Source of the DNA: Verrucomicrobiota bacterium
GTDB taxonomy: Bacteria > Verrucomicrobiota > Verrucomicrobiia > Opitutales > Opitutaceae
Length of the DNA stretch: 42,279 bases
NCBI GenBank assembly: GCA_023430565.1
Contig: JAEZAD010000055.1
Location: forward strand, 1-42,279
Direction: 5' to 3'
Each line of letters opens with the position of its first letter. Position 1 is the first letter of the stretch. The notes under the pieces are model-generated. The model was not told the DNA's origin. It did no database searches and saw nothing but the letters and a program-made list of their open reading frames with translations. A program made the position numbers and the translations under genes. Of the stretch, positions 24,652 to 33,472 are shown in pieces.

Positions 24652-25271
24652 TTCTTCGCGGGGGTTTTGAAGGTGAGGAAATACTCCACCACCAGCCGGC
24701 CGCTTTGCGGATTGCGGTCGAGGTTGAGGAGCGCGATGTCGCCGAACCACTGGCCGAGTTCGGCGTTCTCGCGCAGATGAGCGAGATAGTTGGAGGCGTG
24801 CCCGCTCGCCTGATCGGGCGCGCCGCGCACGGAGGCGACCAGTCGCAGCCCATTCGGCCGCAATTCGAAGCCGTCAACCGCCAGATTGCTCGGCAGCGAC
24901 TGGCCCAGCTGGATCAGCAGATCGGAGAGGACAGGCTTCGCCGCGACGAAATCGTCGAGTTCCTTGATGCGTGCCGCCTCGGCCTGGAACTTCTTGAACT
25001 GCGCCACCGCCTGTGTGCTCCCCGGCCGGTCGCGCTCGATCTGCTCCTCCAACGCCGCCGTCTGACGCTGCAGGTCGTAGAGCTCGTATTCGCGCGACGC
25101 CACCCACATCAACATGATCGTCGCCGCGACGATCGCTCCGCCGTTCACGAAGAACGCCGTGCGCACGACCTTCGTGTCCGGCAACCGTTCGAAGTTGCGG
25201 AAGTTCGGATGCCACGGCGGCACCAGCGGCGCCGTCGGCGCGTCAGTCTTTTTTCTCCGCAGCTGGAGCAT
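24648..25271 (-). CDS. pilN: PilN-like inner-membrane assembly protein
   Basis: A 207-residue bitopic protein with a basic/Pro-rich cytoplasmic N-terminus (MLQLRRKKTDAP ... HPNFRNFERLP). It has a transmembrane helix at about 40-58 (FFVNGGAIVAATIMLMWVA), a coiled coil (about 60-105, YDLQRQTAALEEQIERD) and a C-terminal alpha/beta domain (LAVDGFELRPNGLRLVASVRG ... RLVVEYFLTFKT). The topology matches PilN/GspL C-half. Its N-terminus presumably binds PilM. The start overlaps the end of pilM by 29 bp, and its stop overlaps pilO as ATGA. Confidence 0.86.
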   Translation of the reverse strand: MLQLRRKKTDAPTAPLVPPWHPNFRNFERLPDTKVVRTAFFVNGGAIVAATIMLMWVASREYELYDLQRQTAALEEQIERDRPGSTQAVAQFKKFQAEAARIKELDDFVAAKPVLSDLLIQLGQSLPSNLAVDGFELRPNGLRLVASVRGAPDQASGHASNYLAHLRENAELGQWFGDIALLNLDRNPQSGRLVVEYFLTFKTPAKK

Positions 25272-26340
25272 CGGAAGCGGGGGAAAGTTGCGACACCATC
25301 AGGCAAAAAAGTCCGAACCAGCGCACATCGAGCGCGCCCGGCATGACCCCGTCCGGGATCGTGATCTGCCGCGACTGCAGCCACGGCAGAAGATCGAGCT
25401 GGAGCGTATTCACCCCCAGCGCTGCCGCGATCGCGCCATTGAGCCACGCGAGCTTCGGCGGCGTCGACGTGCAGAGCAGCTGGCCCACGGACTGGCCGGT
25501 CTGCACTTCATAAAAACCGATCGACGACTGCAGCTCCTTCAACAGCCGCTTCACCAGCAGCGGGCCCATGCCGGTGAAATCGAAGGTGTTCGAGAAAAAC
25601 AGCTTTCGCGCCGCCTCCGCATCCCTCAGGCCGAGCTCCTTCTGCACCACGGGCAGCATCGAATCCAGCCCCTGCGGAATCGGCCGCGACGCCTCCACGC
25701 CGCTCGTCGTCACGATGAACGAGTGCGTCGTCTCCGCGCCGATCTCGAGCACCAGCGTGGGCGTCTTGCTCTTCTTGAAACCGAGATAGTCCACCAGCCC
25801 GCCGAGCATCGCGACCGAGCCGAGCTCGAGCCGCTCCGGATATATCCCCGACGCGAGCAACGCGTCCTGCGTCGCCACGATATCGTCCGCCGGCAACCCG
25901 CAAAACAGCGCCTCCTTCTGTGTCACTTTCGCGACATCGAAGTCATGCCCGTCCGTCGCGTTGAGAATGTGCGTCGTATACTTGTCCGGCTCGATCCGGA
26001 ACTGCGTCGATAAAACCTCGGCGAAATAGCCCGGCTCCTTCACGCGCTTGGGCTCGATCGTCGCCTTCCGCACGACCCGCCGCGGCGGATACACTCCACA
26101 GTTCGCATTGAGATAGCCACTCGGTGCCTTCTTCGGCTGCAGCTTCTTCAACGCCTCCGCCAGCGCCGCCTCATCCCCTGCCGGACACTCGCTCACTTCC
26201 TCCACCACAATCGGCCCCGTCGCCGCCGAGGTCCGGGCCAGCAACGTCGCATGATCGTTCTGCTCGAGAAAATACCCCTTGGTCTTGGCGGCGAAAAACA
26301 TGCGATGGTGCGGGTGAAACCGGCCCGCCGGCACCGCCAT
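25243..26340 (-). CDS. pilM: PilM-like actin-fold protein of the pilus platform
   Basis: A 365-residue cytoplasmic protein in the PilM position, first gene of the pilMNOPQ operon. Actin-fold-like elements are visible: TLVLEIGAETTHSFIVTTSGVEASRPIPQG (nucleotide-binding phosphate loop region, about residues 195-225), and the late segment KLAWLNGAIAAALGVNTLQLDLLPWLQ. The PilM-type VTQKEALFCGLPADDIVATQDALLASGIYPERLELGSVA segment is clear. ATG 26340 is preferred, with AGGAAA about 12 bp upstream; ATG 26301 is possible, and GTG 26382 is less likely. The last 29 bp overlap pilN. Sequence is more divergent from canonical PilM than the secretin is from PilQ. Confidence 0.84.
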   Translation of the reverse strand: MAVPAGRFHPHHRMFFAAKTKGYFLEQNDHATLLARTSAATGPIVVEEVSECPAGDEAALAEALKKLQPKKAPSGYLNANCGVYPPRRVVRKATIEPKRVKEPGYFAEVLSTQFRIEPDKYTTHILNATDGHDFDVAKVTQKEALFCGLPADDIVATQDALLASGIYPERLELGSVAMLGGLVDYLGFKKSKTPTLVLEIGAETTHSFIVTTSGVEASRPIPQGLDSMLPVVQKELGLRDAEAARKLFFSNTFDFTGMGPLLVKRLLKELQSSIGFYEVQTGQSVGQLLCTSTPPKLAWLNGAIAAALGVNTLQLDLLPWLQSRQITIPDGVMPGALDVRWFGLFCLMVSQLSPASDAPAAEKKD

Positions 26341-26522
26341 CGAAACTTTCGCGTTTCCTGCGCGAAAACCCGACCGGGGCACCGGTAAAACCGGATGCGC
26401 ACGCTCGGAAAACTCCCAGGTCGTTACAAGCCTATTCCCCGAGGCAAACGCCTGCGCACACCCTATTTACTTTTTCTTCATCCCCCGCCTCCGACACATC
26501 CAAAATCTCGATACAACCAATG

Positions 26523-26547
26523 AAAAACCCGCCGGATGCGGCGGGTT
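26523..26547 (-). terminator. Rho-independent terminator of the small ribosomal protein gene
   Basis: On the minus strand: AACCCGCCG, loop CATC, CGGCGGGTT followed by T residues (to 26523). It lies 33 bp after the stop of the 33-residue gene and separates it from the pilMNOPQ operon. Confidence 0.9.
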
Positions 26548-26579
26548 CGCGGAGACCGAAAGGGCGCGCGTCGCGCGAC

Positions 26580-26681
26580 TTATTTCTGCCAGGTGCGCTT
26601 CTTGTGCCGGTTCGATTTCAGGCGCTTGCGGCGCTTGTGCTTCGACATCTTTAACCGACGTTTCTTTTTCAGATTACCCAT
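26580..26681 (-). CDS. 33-residue bS22/COX24-like ribosomal protein
   Basis: A tiny, extremely basic protein (about half Lys/Arg): [15 protein letters not shown], then [14 protein letters not shown], ending TWQK. The [14 protein letters not shown] pattern matches the AURKAIP1/COX24 domain (mS38 of mitochondrial ribosomes) and the 33-residue bS22 of mycobacterial 30S subunits, with the same length. It is therefore probably a small-subunit ribosomal protein, which is inference from the pattern. It has a private terminator and no neighbour within 140 bp upstream, and is short enough to be skipped by gene finders. No Shine-Dalgarno is visible before the ATG. Confidence 0.8.
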
Positions 26682-26822
26682 GGTGGAGGAAAATAGAGGG
26701 TCGACGGTGCGGCGCCCGTCCACGGGTGTAAAGCGCGAATTTCCCCCTCCCGCCCCCTTGGCTCTGGGGACCCGGCGCCCCCGTCGCGCAGCCCGCCCGC
26801 CATAGGTGTATCCACATTCCGG

Positions 26823-29800
26823 TCACCCCCCGTCCCGCGGCACCATCGCCGCCCGCCGCATTCGCGTGAACACCAGCACGGCGTCCGCCGCCCGCTCGTC
26901 GATCCCCGCCAGAATCGCCGCCACGCGCCGATACGTGTTCAACTGCGCCGCATGCCGCGCCACCACCGCCGGCAACTCCGCTTCCGTCGCTCGATCCGTC
27001 TTGAAGTCGATCACCCTCGCCCGCACCGCGCGCCCCTCGCTCCCCCGCTCCACGATCACCCGATCGAACACCCCCGTAATCCACGCCCCGTCCACCACCA
27101 CCTCGAACGCCCGCTCGCGCCACACGTCCACCCGCGCCGCTCCCGCCGGCCGACGCCACACCGCCGCCAATTCTTCCGCGGTCAAACACGCGAGCGCCTC
27201 GTCGCCCAGGCCCCTCTCCACCCCGCGCACGCGCCACTCCCGCTCGATTCGCCGGAGCGTCTCCGCATCCGCCCACTCCACCTCCGCCAACAGCCGATGC
27301 ACCGCCGTGCCGAAATCCGCCGCTCCGCTCCGCTGCAGCGAAAACAACTGGGCCCCTGCCACCGCCGCCGCCTTTCCCGCCGAAGCCCGCCGCGCCGGCC
27401 ACCGCCGCACCCGCGCCGCACCCGCCCACGTCTTCGCTCCGGCCTCGTCCCCTCCGGCTCCCCGCTCCCCGCCACCGGCTCCTTCGCCGCGCGCCAGCGT
27501 CGCGAACCACTCCGCCTCGCCCGCGCTAAACGCCCCCGCAAACTCCCGCCCGCCGATCCGCACCGGCCTCGTCTCCTCCCCCAGCGTCTCCGCCAGCAGC
27601 TTCGGAAAGTTGCGCGACTTCGACGTCCCCGGCGGCTTCGCGATCAGATACATCGCCCGCTTTGCCCGCGTCATCGCCACATAAAGCAACGAAAGATTCT
27701 CATAACAGGCGTCCGCCTCCGCCGCGCGCACATGCGCCAGCAACACCGGATCCGCCTCGAGAAACGCCTTCGTCGGCAGGTCCAGCACCCATTCGATTTC
27801 CCGCGCCGCCGACCGCTGCACCGCCAGCCCGTCCCGCCGGCAATCCAGTCGAATACCTTCCAGGTCCGGCAGAATCACCACGTCGAAACCCAGCCCCTTC
27901 GACTTGTGAATCGTCATCACCCGCACCACCTCCGCCGTTTCGCTCTCACGCACCGTGTGCCGTTCCACGAACGCCACGAACTCCGCCACGTCGCGGCTTC
28001 CCGTCGCATCGAACAGCCGCGCCGCCGCCGCCAACTGCCGCGCCCGCTCACGGGTGAAGTCGTCATCCGCCGCCAGCGCCGGCTCGAGCCGCCGGATCCA
28101 TTCCGCCATCGTCCGCTCGAAACCGTCCGCATGGATCGACCCGAGCACGCGCCGCGTCAGCGTCTCCGGATTTTCAATACCCGCCGCCGTCAACACCGCT
28201 CCGAGCGGCGTCATCCGCAGGTGCTCCTGCGCCAGCGTGTCGCCCGGATGCGCCGCCGCCTGCACGAGCGCCAGCAGCGCCGTGCCAAGCGGATTGTCCG
28301 TGCAAACCCGCAGATCCGACTCCGCCAGCGCCGGCAGCCCCGCCTCTTGCCGCAGATAGTCCGCCAGCGCCGTCGCCGTCCGATTGTCCTGCACGAGCAG
28401 CGCACACGTCAGTCCGCGCCCCAGCGGATCGATCTCTTCCAACACCTGCGCCGCGATCGCGAATCGCGCCCGCTCGTCATCCGCCGCCGTGCCCGTCGAC
28501 GGCGCCTGCAACAGCGCCGCGTGCCCGCCCAGCTCCGGCCGCGCCGACACATGCTCGCGCCACTCGCGATTCCACATCGCCGTCGCCGGCCCGGGAAACA
28601 GTTCGTCCATCGCCGTCGCATCGCCAAACACGCGATTCACCATCGCGATCACCGGCGGCCCCGACCGCCACGAGCGCACCAGATGCTCCTCCGCGATCGT
28701 CCCCGGCCGCATCGCATTGTAGTGGTCGAAAATCTCGCGAAACAGCCGAGGGTCCCCCTCGCGCCACGCGAAAATCGCCTGCTTCACGTCGCCCACATAG
28801 AAAAACGTCCGCGCGCCCGACGTGTCCTGCACGACTTCGTCGATCAGGTTCTTCAACACCGACCACTGCCCGAAGCTCGTGTCCTGAAACTCGTCCAGCA
28901 GCCAGTGATCGATCTCGCCATCCAGCCGGTAATCGATCGCCAGCCGGTCGCGCTCGCCGCCCTCGCCGCCGCCGCTGCCCAGCACGGGCGCGCCGCTCTC
29001 CGGCATCAACAGCCGCTGCACGTCGCCAAACGTCAGCTTCCCCGCCCGCCGCACCGCGTCGTGATAAACCGCTTCGTAGCCCGCGAGCACCGCGTGAATC
29101 CCGCGTGTCATCTCCAGCCGCCGCGAATACTCCAGCTCGAAGATCGCCAGCAGCACGTCGCGCAACGCCCGCCGCGCCTCCGGCACGAGCGCCTGCTTTT
29201 TCCGCTCGACCATGATCTCCGCCAGTTCCGGCCACGCCTTCAGCGCGTTCTCGAACAAATACTCCAGCGCCCGCCCCATCGGTGCCCCCGGTGTCCAGGT
29301 CGTGAACTCCGCGAAAAACGCCAGCCACCGCGCGCGCTGCTTCTCGCCGAGCTCCGTCTGCTCGAGCACCGCCCGCAAGGCCTTCAGCGCCTCCTCGCGC
29401 CGCGCCGCCGCCCCCGCCCACTCCGCTCCCGCCGGCCAGATTCGCTCCGCATTCCCCCAGCCCTCCGCCACCGGTCCCGCGAGAAAAATTTCCTGATGCC
29501 GGTCGAGAAACGCATCCAGCTGCGCCCCCAACCGCTTCTCGTCCGCCCCAAACGTCGCCCGCTTGAACGCCTCGATGAACTCCCGCTGCGCCGGCGCGAG
29601 CCCGCCCGCCGTCCGCTCGAACATCCGTCGCAACACCCGCCCCCGCTCGACGCGCGCCGCATGCTCCTGCAACACCTCGAACTCGCCCGACAGCCCCAGC
29701 TCGAGCGGAAAATTCCGCGCTACCCGCGCGAAAAACCCATCGAGCGTGCCCAGCCGCAACCGGTGCATCGCGTCCACCACCTCGCGCAACATCCGCCGGA

Positions 29801-30068
29801 AAACGCCCCGCGCCTTCGCCCCGTCGCCCGCGTCCAACCCGACCTCGCGCGCGAGCCCCGCCGCGAACTCCGCGTCGTCCGCCGCCCGCGCGAGCTTGTT
29901 CAAAATTTCGTCGAAGAACTCGCCCGCCGCCTTCCGCGTGAAGGTCAGCGCCACGATCCGCTCCGGCTTCGCGCCCAGCGCCAGCAGTTGCACGAATCGG
30001 TTCGTCAGCGCGTAGGTCTTTCCCGACCCCGCCGACGCGAGAATCATCACGTGTCCCACCGGCTTCAT
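26823..30068 (-). CDS. addA: AddA-like UvrD-type helicase/exonuclease
   Basis: A 1081-residue protein beginning directly at the nucleotide-binding motif (ILASAGSGKTYALTNRF, Walker A 11-18). TFTRKAAGEFFDEIL (motif Ia), LLDEFQDTSFGQW (motif II), FYVGDVKQAIFAWREGD (motif III) and VMTIHKSKGLGFDVVILPD (motif V region) are all present. The C-terminus carries a RecB-like nuclease: GTAVHRLLAEVEW, GVFDRV (Asp1002), VIDFKTD (Asp1021, Lys1023) and QLNTY. This is the AddA layout, a motor plus nuclease that resects double-strand breaks for recombination. Its start overlaps the addB-like stop as ATGA, so the two subunits are coupled. It is slightly shorter than Bacillus AddA (about 1230 aa). Confidence 0.92.
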   Translation of the reverse strand: MKPVGHVMILASAGSGKTYALTNRFVQLLALGAKPERIVALTFTRKAAGEFFDEILNKLARAADDAEFAAGLAREVGLDAGDGAKARGVFRRMLREVVDAMHRLRLGTLDGFFARVARNFPLELGLSGEFEVLQEHAARVERGRVLRRMFERTAGGLAPAQREFIEAFKRATFGADEKRLGAQLDAFLDRHQEIFLAGPVAEGWGNAERIWPAGAEWAGAAARREEALKALRAVLEQTELGEKQRARWLAFFAEFTTWTPGAPMGRALEYLFENALKAWPELAEIMVERKKQALVPEARRALRDVLLAIFELEYSRRLEMTRGIHAVLAGYEAVYHDAVRRAGKLTFGDVQRLLMPESGAPVLGSGGGEGGERDRLAIDYRLDGEIDHWLLDEFQDTSFGQWSVLKNLIDEVVQDTSGARTFFYVGDVKQAIFAWREGDPRLFREIFDHYNAMRPGTIAEEHLVRSWRSGPPVIAMVNRVFGDATAMDELFPGPATAMWNREWREHVSARPELGGHAALLQAPSTGTAADDERARFAIAAQVLEEIDPLGRGLTCALLVQDNRTATALADYLRQEAGLPALAESDLRVCTDNPLGTALLALVQAAAHPGDTLAQEHLRMTPLGAVLTAAGIENPETLTRRVLGSIHADGFERTMAEWIRRLEPALAADDDFTRERARQLAAAARLFDATGSRDVAEFVAFVERHTVRESETAEVVRVMTIHKSKGLGFDVVILPDLEGIRLDCRRDGLAVQRSAAREIEWVLDLPTKAFLEADPVLLAHVRAAEADACYENLSLLYVAMTRAKRAMYLIAKPPGTSKSRNFPKLLAETLGEETRPVRIGGREFAGAFSAGEAEWFATLARGEGAGGGERGAGGDEAGAKTWAGAARVRRWPARRASAGKAAAVAGAQLFSLQRSGAADFGTAVHRLLAEVEWADAETLRRIEREWRVRGVERGLGDEALACLTAEELAAVWRRPAGAARVDVWRERAFEVVVDGAWITGVFDRVIVERGSEGRAVRARVIDFKTDRATEAELPAVVARHAAQLNTYRRVAAILAGIDERAADAVLVFTRMRRAAMVPRDGG

Positions 30069-32956
30069 CCTGTCTCCTCCCACGCGACGCTGTCCGCAGC
30101 CCCATGATGAAACAGCGCCGCAAACACGTCCTGTTCCGCGCGCACGTTTTCGTTCGGCGGCCAGAACACGCCCGCGCGGATCGCCTCCGCCGCTCCCACC
30201 ACACACCGCCACGCCGCGTCGTCCAACTCCCGCGGATACTCGTCCCACTCGCGAATGCCCGTTTCCGTCGACGCCTTCGGCAGGTTGAAATACCCGCCGC
30301 GCGCCGCTCGCGCCGCCGCCGGATCGATCGTCGCGCCCTCGACCGCCACCCGGCCCGCCGCCAGCGCGCGCAAATAAAGCGGCAATTGCAGGTCCTTCCA
30401 GGTGAGCTCGCGCGCGTTCAACGTGAAACGCGCAAACTCCGGCCGCACCTCGCCGCGCCGCACGCCGCGCAAATGCGCCTCCGCCGGATCGACCGGACGG
30501 TCCGAGGTCTTGTAATCGACCACCCGCAGCGCGCCCGTCTCGAGGTGCCGGTCGATCCGGTCGATTTTGCCGCTGATCGTGAGCCCCGCCACCTCGATCT
30601 CGAACGGCCGCTCCACGTCCAAAATCACCCAGCCTTCCGCTCGCGTCTGCGCCTGCACCTCCGCCGCCCGCGACAAACGCTGCCGCGCCGATTCCACCTG
30701 CACGGTCAACGGCAGCGTCAACTCCTTCCCCAATCGTCGCATCGTCTCCACCTCGAGCAGGCCGAGAAGAAATTCCCGCAACGTCCCTGCCTCCGTGCAA
30801 TCGCGCATCGCCGCGTCCCGCCCCATCGCTTCCAGCGCCGCGTGACACAGGATGCCGAAATCGAACGCATCCAGCTCGTTCTTCGCCGGATCGACGGGCT
30901 CCATCCTCAGCACGCGCGAGAGATAAAATCGAAACGGACATTCGAGCCACGCGCGCAACCCCGTCACCGCCACCCGCGTCGGCGGCTCCACCCGCCGCGG
31001 CGTCAGCCGCCACGCCCGCCGCCACGCCGGCATCGGCTTCCCCGCCGCCGTGCCGCGAAACAAAAACCGCACGCGCCGCGGCAGCTCCTCGTCCGTGCAA
31101 CGCAGAAGCAAACGCGAGGGCCGAAGTGGATCTCCGGATACGGACGTTTTCCCCAGAAACAAATCGATCCGTCCGCGCTCGCCCTCCGCCCGCCACGCGA
31201 CCAGCGCCTGCAGCAAATACGCGTCCCGCGCGAATCGCGCCGCATTCGTCTTCAATCCCAGCCGCACCCGCAGCGATTCCGGCAGGAACGGATCGCCCAC
31301 GATCGCATCGGGCACGCGCCCGTCGTTGAGCCCGGCGACCACGAGATGCGGCGCATCCTCCCACAGCAGCTCGAGCCACCCCTGCAATTCGAGCGCACCG
31401 TCCGGTTTGTCGTCATAACGCACCAGCTCGCCGTAAAGCCGCAGCGCCACTTCCCACCATTCGTTCGCGGCCACCTCCGGAAACAGCTCCGCCGCCCCGG
31501 CGATTTCGCGCATGACGTTCGTCCACGCCTCCGCCGCCTCCGCCACGTCGGCTTCGTCCTCGCGCGCGAGATCGAAACGCCGCCCGCCAAAAATCCGCCC
31601 CAGCGCCGCACCCGCGTTCTCCGGAAAACGCCCCGCCGTCAGCCCCTCTCGCAGCTCGGCGATCGCCGCCAGCACCACGCGCGTGCCCGCGCCCACCCGC
31701 ACCTGCTGCTCCGCGTGCCGCCGCAACTCTGCGAGCGAGCGCGGCAGATGCGACTGACGCAGCGCGTCCAAGTCCCGCAAAAACGCCGCCGCCGACCCCT
31801 CCGCCCCGAGCCGCGTCGCAAACCCGAGAAAATCCGGACAGCGCGCGAGCGCCGCCACCGCATCGAACGAGTCCTCTCGCGCCAGCATTGCGAGCGCCGT
31901 CAGGAGTTGATGCAGCGCATCGCCTTTGCGCGGACGCCCCTCGGGATTGAACGCCGCACAGCCCGCCCGTTGCAGTTCACCCGCCAGCAACGGCAGCACC
32001 TCCGCATCCGCCACCCCCACGCCGACCACGCCTTCCGGCGCTTCATAGCCACGCGCCACCTTTGCAATCCGCTCCGCCTGCGCCACCGGATTCGCGCAAA
32101 GGTGCACCGTCCGCTCGAAATCCGCCCACGCAATCTCCCGTCGCCCCCACGCCTCCGGCTGCGGCCGTCCCCACGCGTCGAACGCCTCCGCTTCCGCCGT
32201 CGGCGCGAACACGAGCACCTCCACCGGCATTCGCTTCGCCTGCGCGCCCAACACGTGCAACGCAAGCGGCAGCGGATCGGGCGCACCGATCATCACGATC
32301 CGCTCCACGCCTTCGATCGCCGCCGGCACCCGCGCCGCCTCGATTTCCGCCAACTGCCGGTCGGTCAGTTCGAAACTCTTCAGTTTTGCCGTGTGCAGTC
32401 GCTCCAGCTCCGCCAGTTGCACCCACCGCTCACTCTCCGGAAAATCGCTCCCCACCCGCGCCGCCACGTCGCCCATCTGCAGACCGCCTTCGCCAAGCGC
32501 CCGGCGCAGCCGTCCAAACTCCTGCGCCAGCCGCAGCGCCCACGCCAGATTTCTCACCGGCGGATCCACCGGAAACACCGCGCGAAAATCGTCGAGCGCG
32601 ATCGCCCGCAACACCTCCGTCCACGCCAGCAGCGACACCAGCCGCGTCGCCGTCGCCTGCTCGCCCACCGCCGCACTCACCAGCGATTCGGGCAACATCA
32701 CCCGCGGCGGAAACACCGCCGAACCCCGCTCCGCCGCATGCGCCGCCAGCGCCTCGCGCAACCGCCGGCCCGCCTGCCGCGTCGGCACCACCGCAAGCGT
32801 GCCACTCAAATCCAGCGGCCCATCCCCCGCCCACCCGCGCGTCAGAAACGCCACCGCCTGCGGCAGCAGCGGACGATCCCAGGGCAGAAAGTGGCGGCGA
32901 ACGGTTTCAGGCGAGGACGACACGGGCGCCGGCGAACATGGCCGCGCTTCTTCCAC
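30065..32956 (-). CDS. addB: AddB-like PD-(D/E)XK nuclease subunit
   Basis: A protein of about 963 residues upstream of and coupled to addA. The N-terminal helicase-like half is degenerate, with no functional Walker A. The C-terminal nuclease has AWLECPFRFYLSRVL, GKIDRIDRH, RVVDYKTSD and LQLPLYLRAL, the AddB/RecB nuclease order. In typical AddB this domain is stapled by an Fe-S cluster from that CPF cysteine plus a distal C-X2-C-X5-C. The distal cysteines are absent here (the region reads FWPPNENVRAEQDVF). The start is uncertain: GTG 32956 and GTG 32923 are candidates; the longer GTG 33004 lies inside the rpsT terminator and is unlikely. The assignment as AddB rests on synteny and the nuclease motifs. 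Confidence 0.85.
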   Translation of the reverse strand: MEEARPCSPAPVSSSPETVRRHFLPWDRPLLPQAVAFLTRGWAGDGPLDLSGTLAVVPTRQAGRRLREALAAHAAERGSAVFPPRVMLPESLVSAAVGEQATATRLVSLLAWTEVLRAIALDDFRAVFPVDPPVRNLAWALRLAQEFGRLRRALGEGGLQMGDVAARVGSDFPESERWVQLAELERLHTAKLKSFELTDRQLAEIEAARVPAAIEGVERIVMIGAPDPLPLALHVLGAQAKRMPVEVLVFAPTAEAEAFDAWGRPQPEAWGRREIAWADFERTVHLCANPVAQAERIAKVARGYEAPEGVVGVGVADAEVLPLLAGELQRAGCAAFNPEGRPRKGDALHQLLTALAMLAREDSFDAVAALARCPDFLGFATRLGAEGSAAAFLRDLDALRQSHLPRSLAELRRHAEQQVRVGAGTRVVLAAIAELREGLTAGRFPENAGAALGRIFGGRRFDLAREDEADVAEAAEAWTNVMREIAGAAELFPEVAANEWWEVALRLYGELVRYDDKPDGALELQGWLELLWEDAPHLVVAGLNDGRVPDAIVGDPFLPESLRVRLGLKTNAARFARDAYLLQALVAWRAEGERGRIDLFLGKTSVSGDPLRPSRLLLRCTDEELPRRVRFLFRGTAAGKPMPAWRRAWRLTPRRVEPPTRVAVTGLRAWLECPFRFYLSRVLRMEPVDPAKNELDAFDFGILCHAALEAMGRDAAMRDCTEAGTLREFLLGLLEVETMRRLGKELTLPLTVQVESARQRLSRAAEVQAQTRAEGWVILDVERPFEIEVAGLTISGKIDRIDRHLETGALRVVDYKTSDRPVDPAEAHLRGVRRGEVRPEFARFTLNARELTWKDLQLPLYLRALAAGRVAVEGATIDPAAARAARGGYFNLPKASTETGIREWDEYPRELDDAAWRCVVGAAEAIRAGVFWPPNENVRAEQDVFAALFHHGAADSVAWEETG

Positions 32957-32990
32957 CCCCGCAAGCCTCGCGCGATTCCACGCTCGCACG

Positions 32991-33018
32991 AAAAAGCCCC
33001 GCACGTTTCATGCGGGGC
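32991..33018 (-). terminator. Rho-independent terminator of rpsT
   Basis: On the minus strand: GCCCCGCA, loop TGAAACG, TGCGGGGC followed by a T run to 32991. It lies 46 bp after the rpsT stop and 35 bp before the probable addB start. AddAB therefore either depends on read-through or has a promoter overlapping the hairpin. Confidence 0.9.
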
Positions 33019-33064
33019 GAAATTCCAGCTGTCCGGTCGACGCGCTCCCGCGCCGCCTCGGTGC

Positions 33065-33325
33065 TTACTTCGCGAATACGAACTTCGCCGCGTGCGCTTT
33101 CGCACGGGCCGCCGCATTGCGATGCACCACACCCGACTTCACGGCCTTGTCCATCGCCGAGGTGTAGGCGCTCGCCGCCGTCTTCGCGGCGGTGGCATCA
33201 CCTTTCTTCGCGGCGGCATCCAGCGATTTGCGCAGGGTCTTCAGGCGGGTCTTCACCCCTTGGTTGCGGTCGCGCAGACGGACGGACTTACGCGCGGCTT
33301 TGATGGCGGATTTGGTGTTGGCCAT
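33065..33325 (-). CDS. rpsT: 30S ribosomal protein S20 (bS20)
   Basis: An 86-residue basic protein with the S20 pattern: MANTKSAIKAARKSVRLRDRN at the N-terminus, then VKTRLKTLRKSLDAAAKKGD and the conserved KAVKSGVVHRNAAARAKA. S20 binds 16S rRNA early in 30S assembly. ATG 33325 gives the canonical start; a longer frame adds 12 residues without family support. It has its own terminator downstream and is divergent from the response regulator. Confidence 0.98.
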   Translation of the reverse strand: MANTKSAIKAARKSVRLRDRNQGVKTRLKTLRKSLDAAAKKGDATAAKTAASAYTSAMDKAVKSGVVHRNAAARAKAHAAKFVFAK

Positions 33326-33472
33326 GATCGGTTCGAGATTTAAAGCCCGCCAAAGACTCAAACGCCCCGGGGAGAGTCAAGGGTTTTGTCCGCCCGGTCC
33401 CGTCCGCGGCTCCCGCTCCGCCCGCGGCAAACGTTCTGGAGTTTGTCGTTTCGACTCTCTTTGTTCCCCCAC

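Noticed and set aside
30069..31379. Upstream extension of the AddA frame to 31379 (a 1518-residue product)
   Set aside because: The extra part lies inside the addB gene in another frame and has no domain. The ATG at 30068 sits right before the Walker A motif and overlaps the addB stop.
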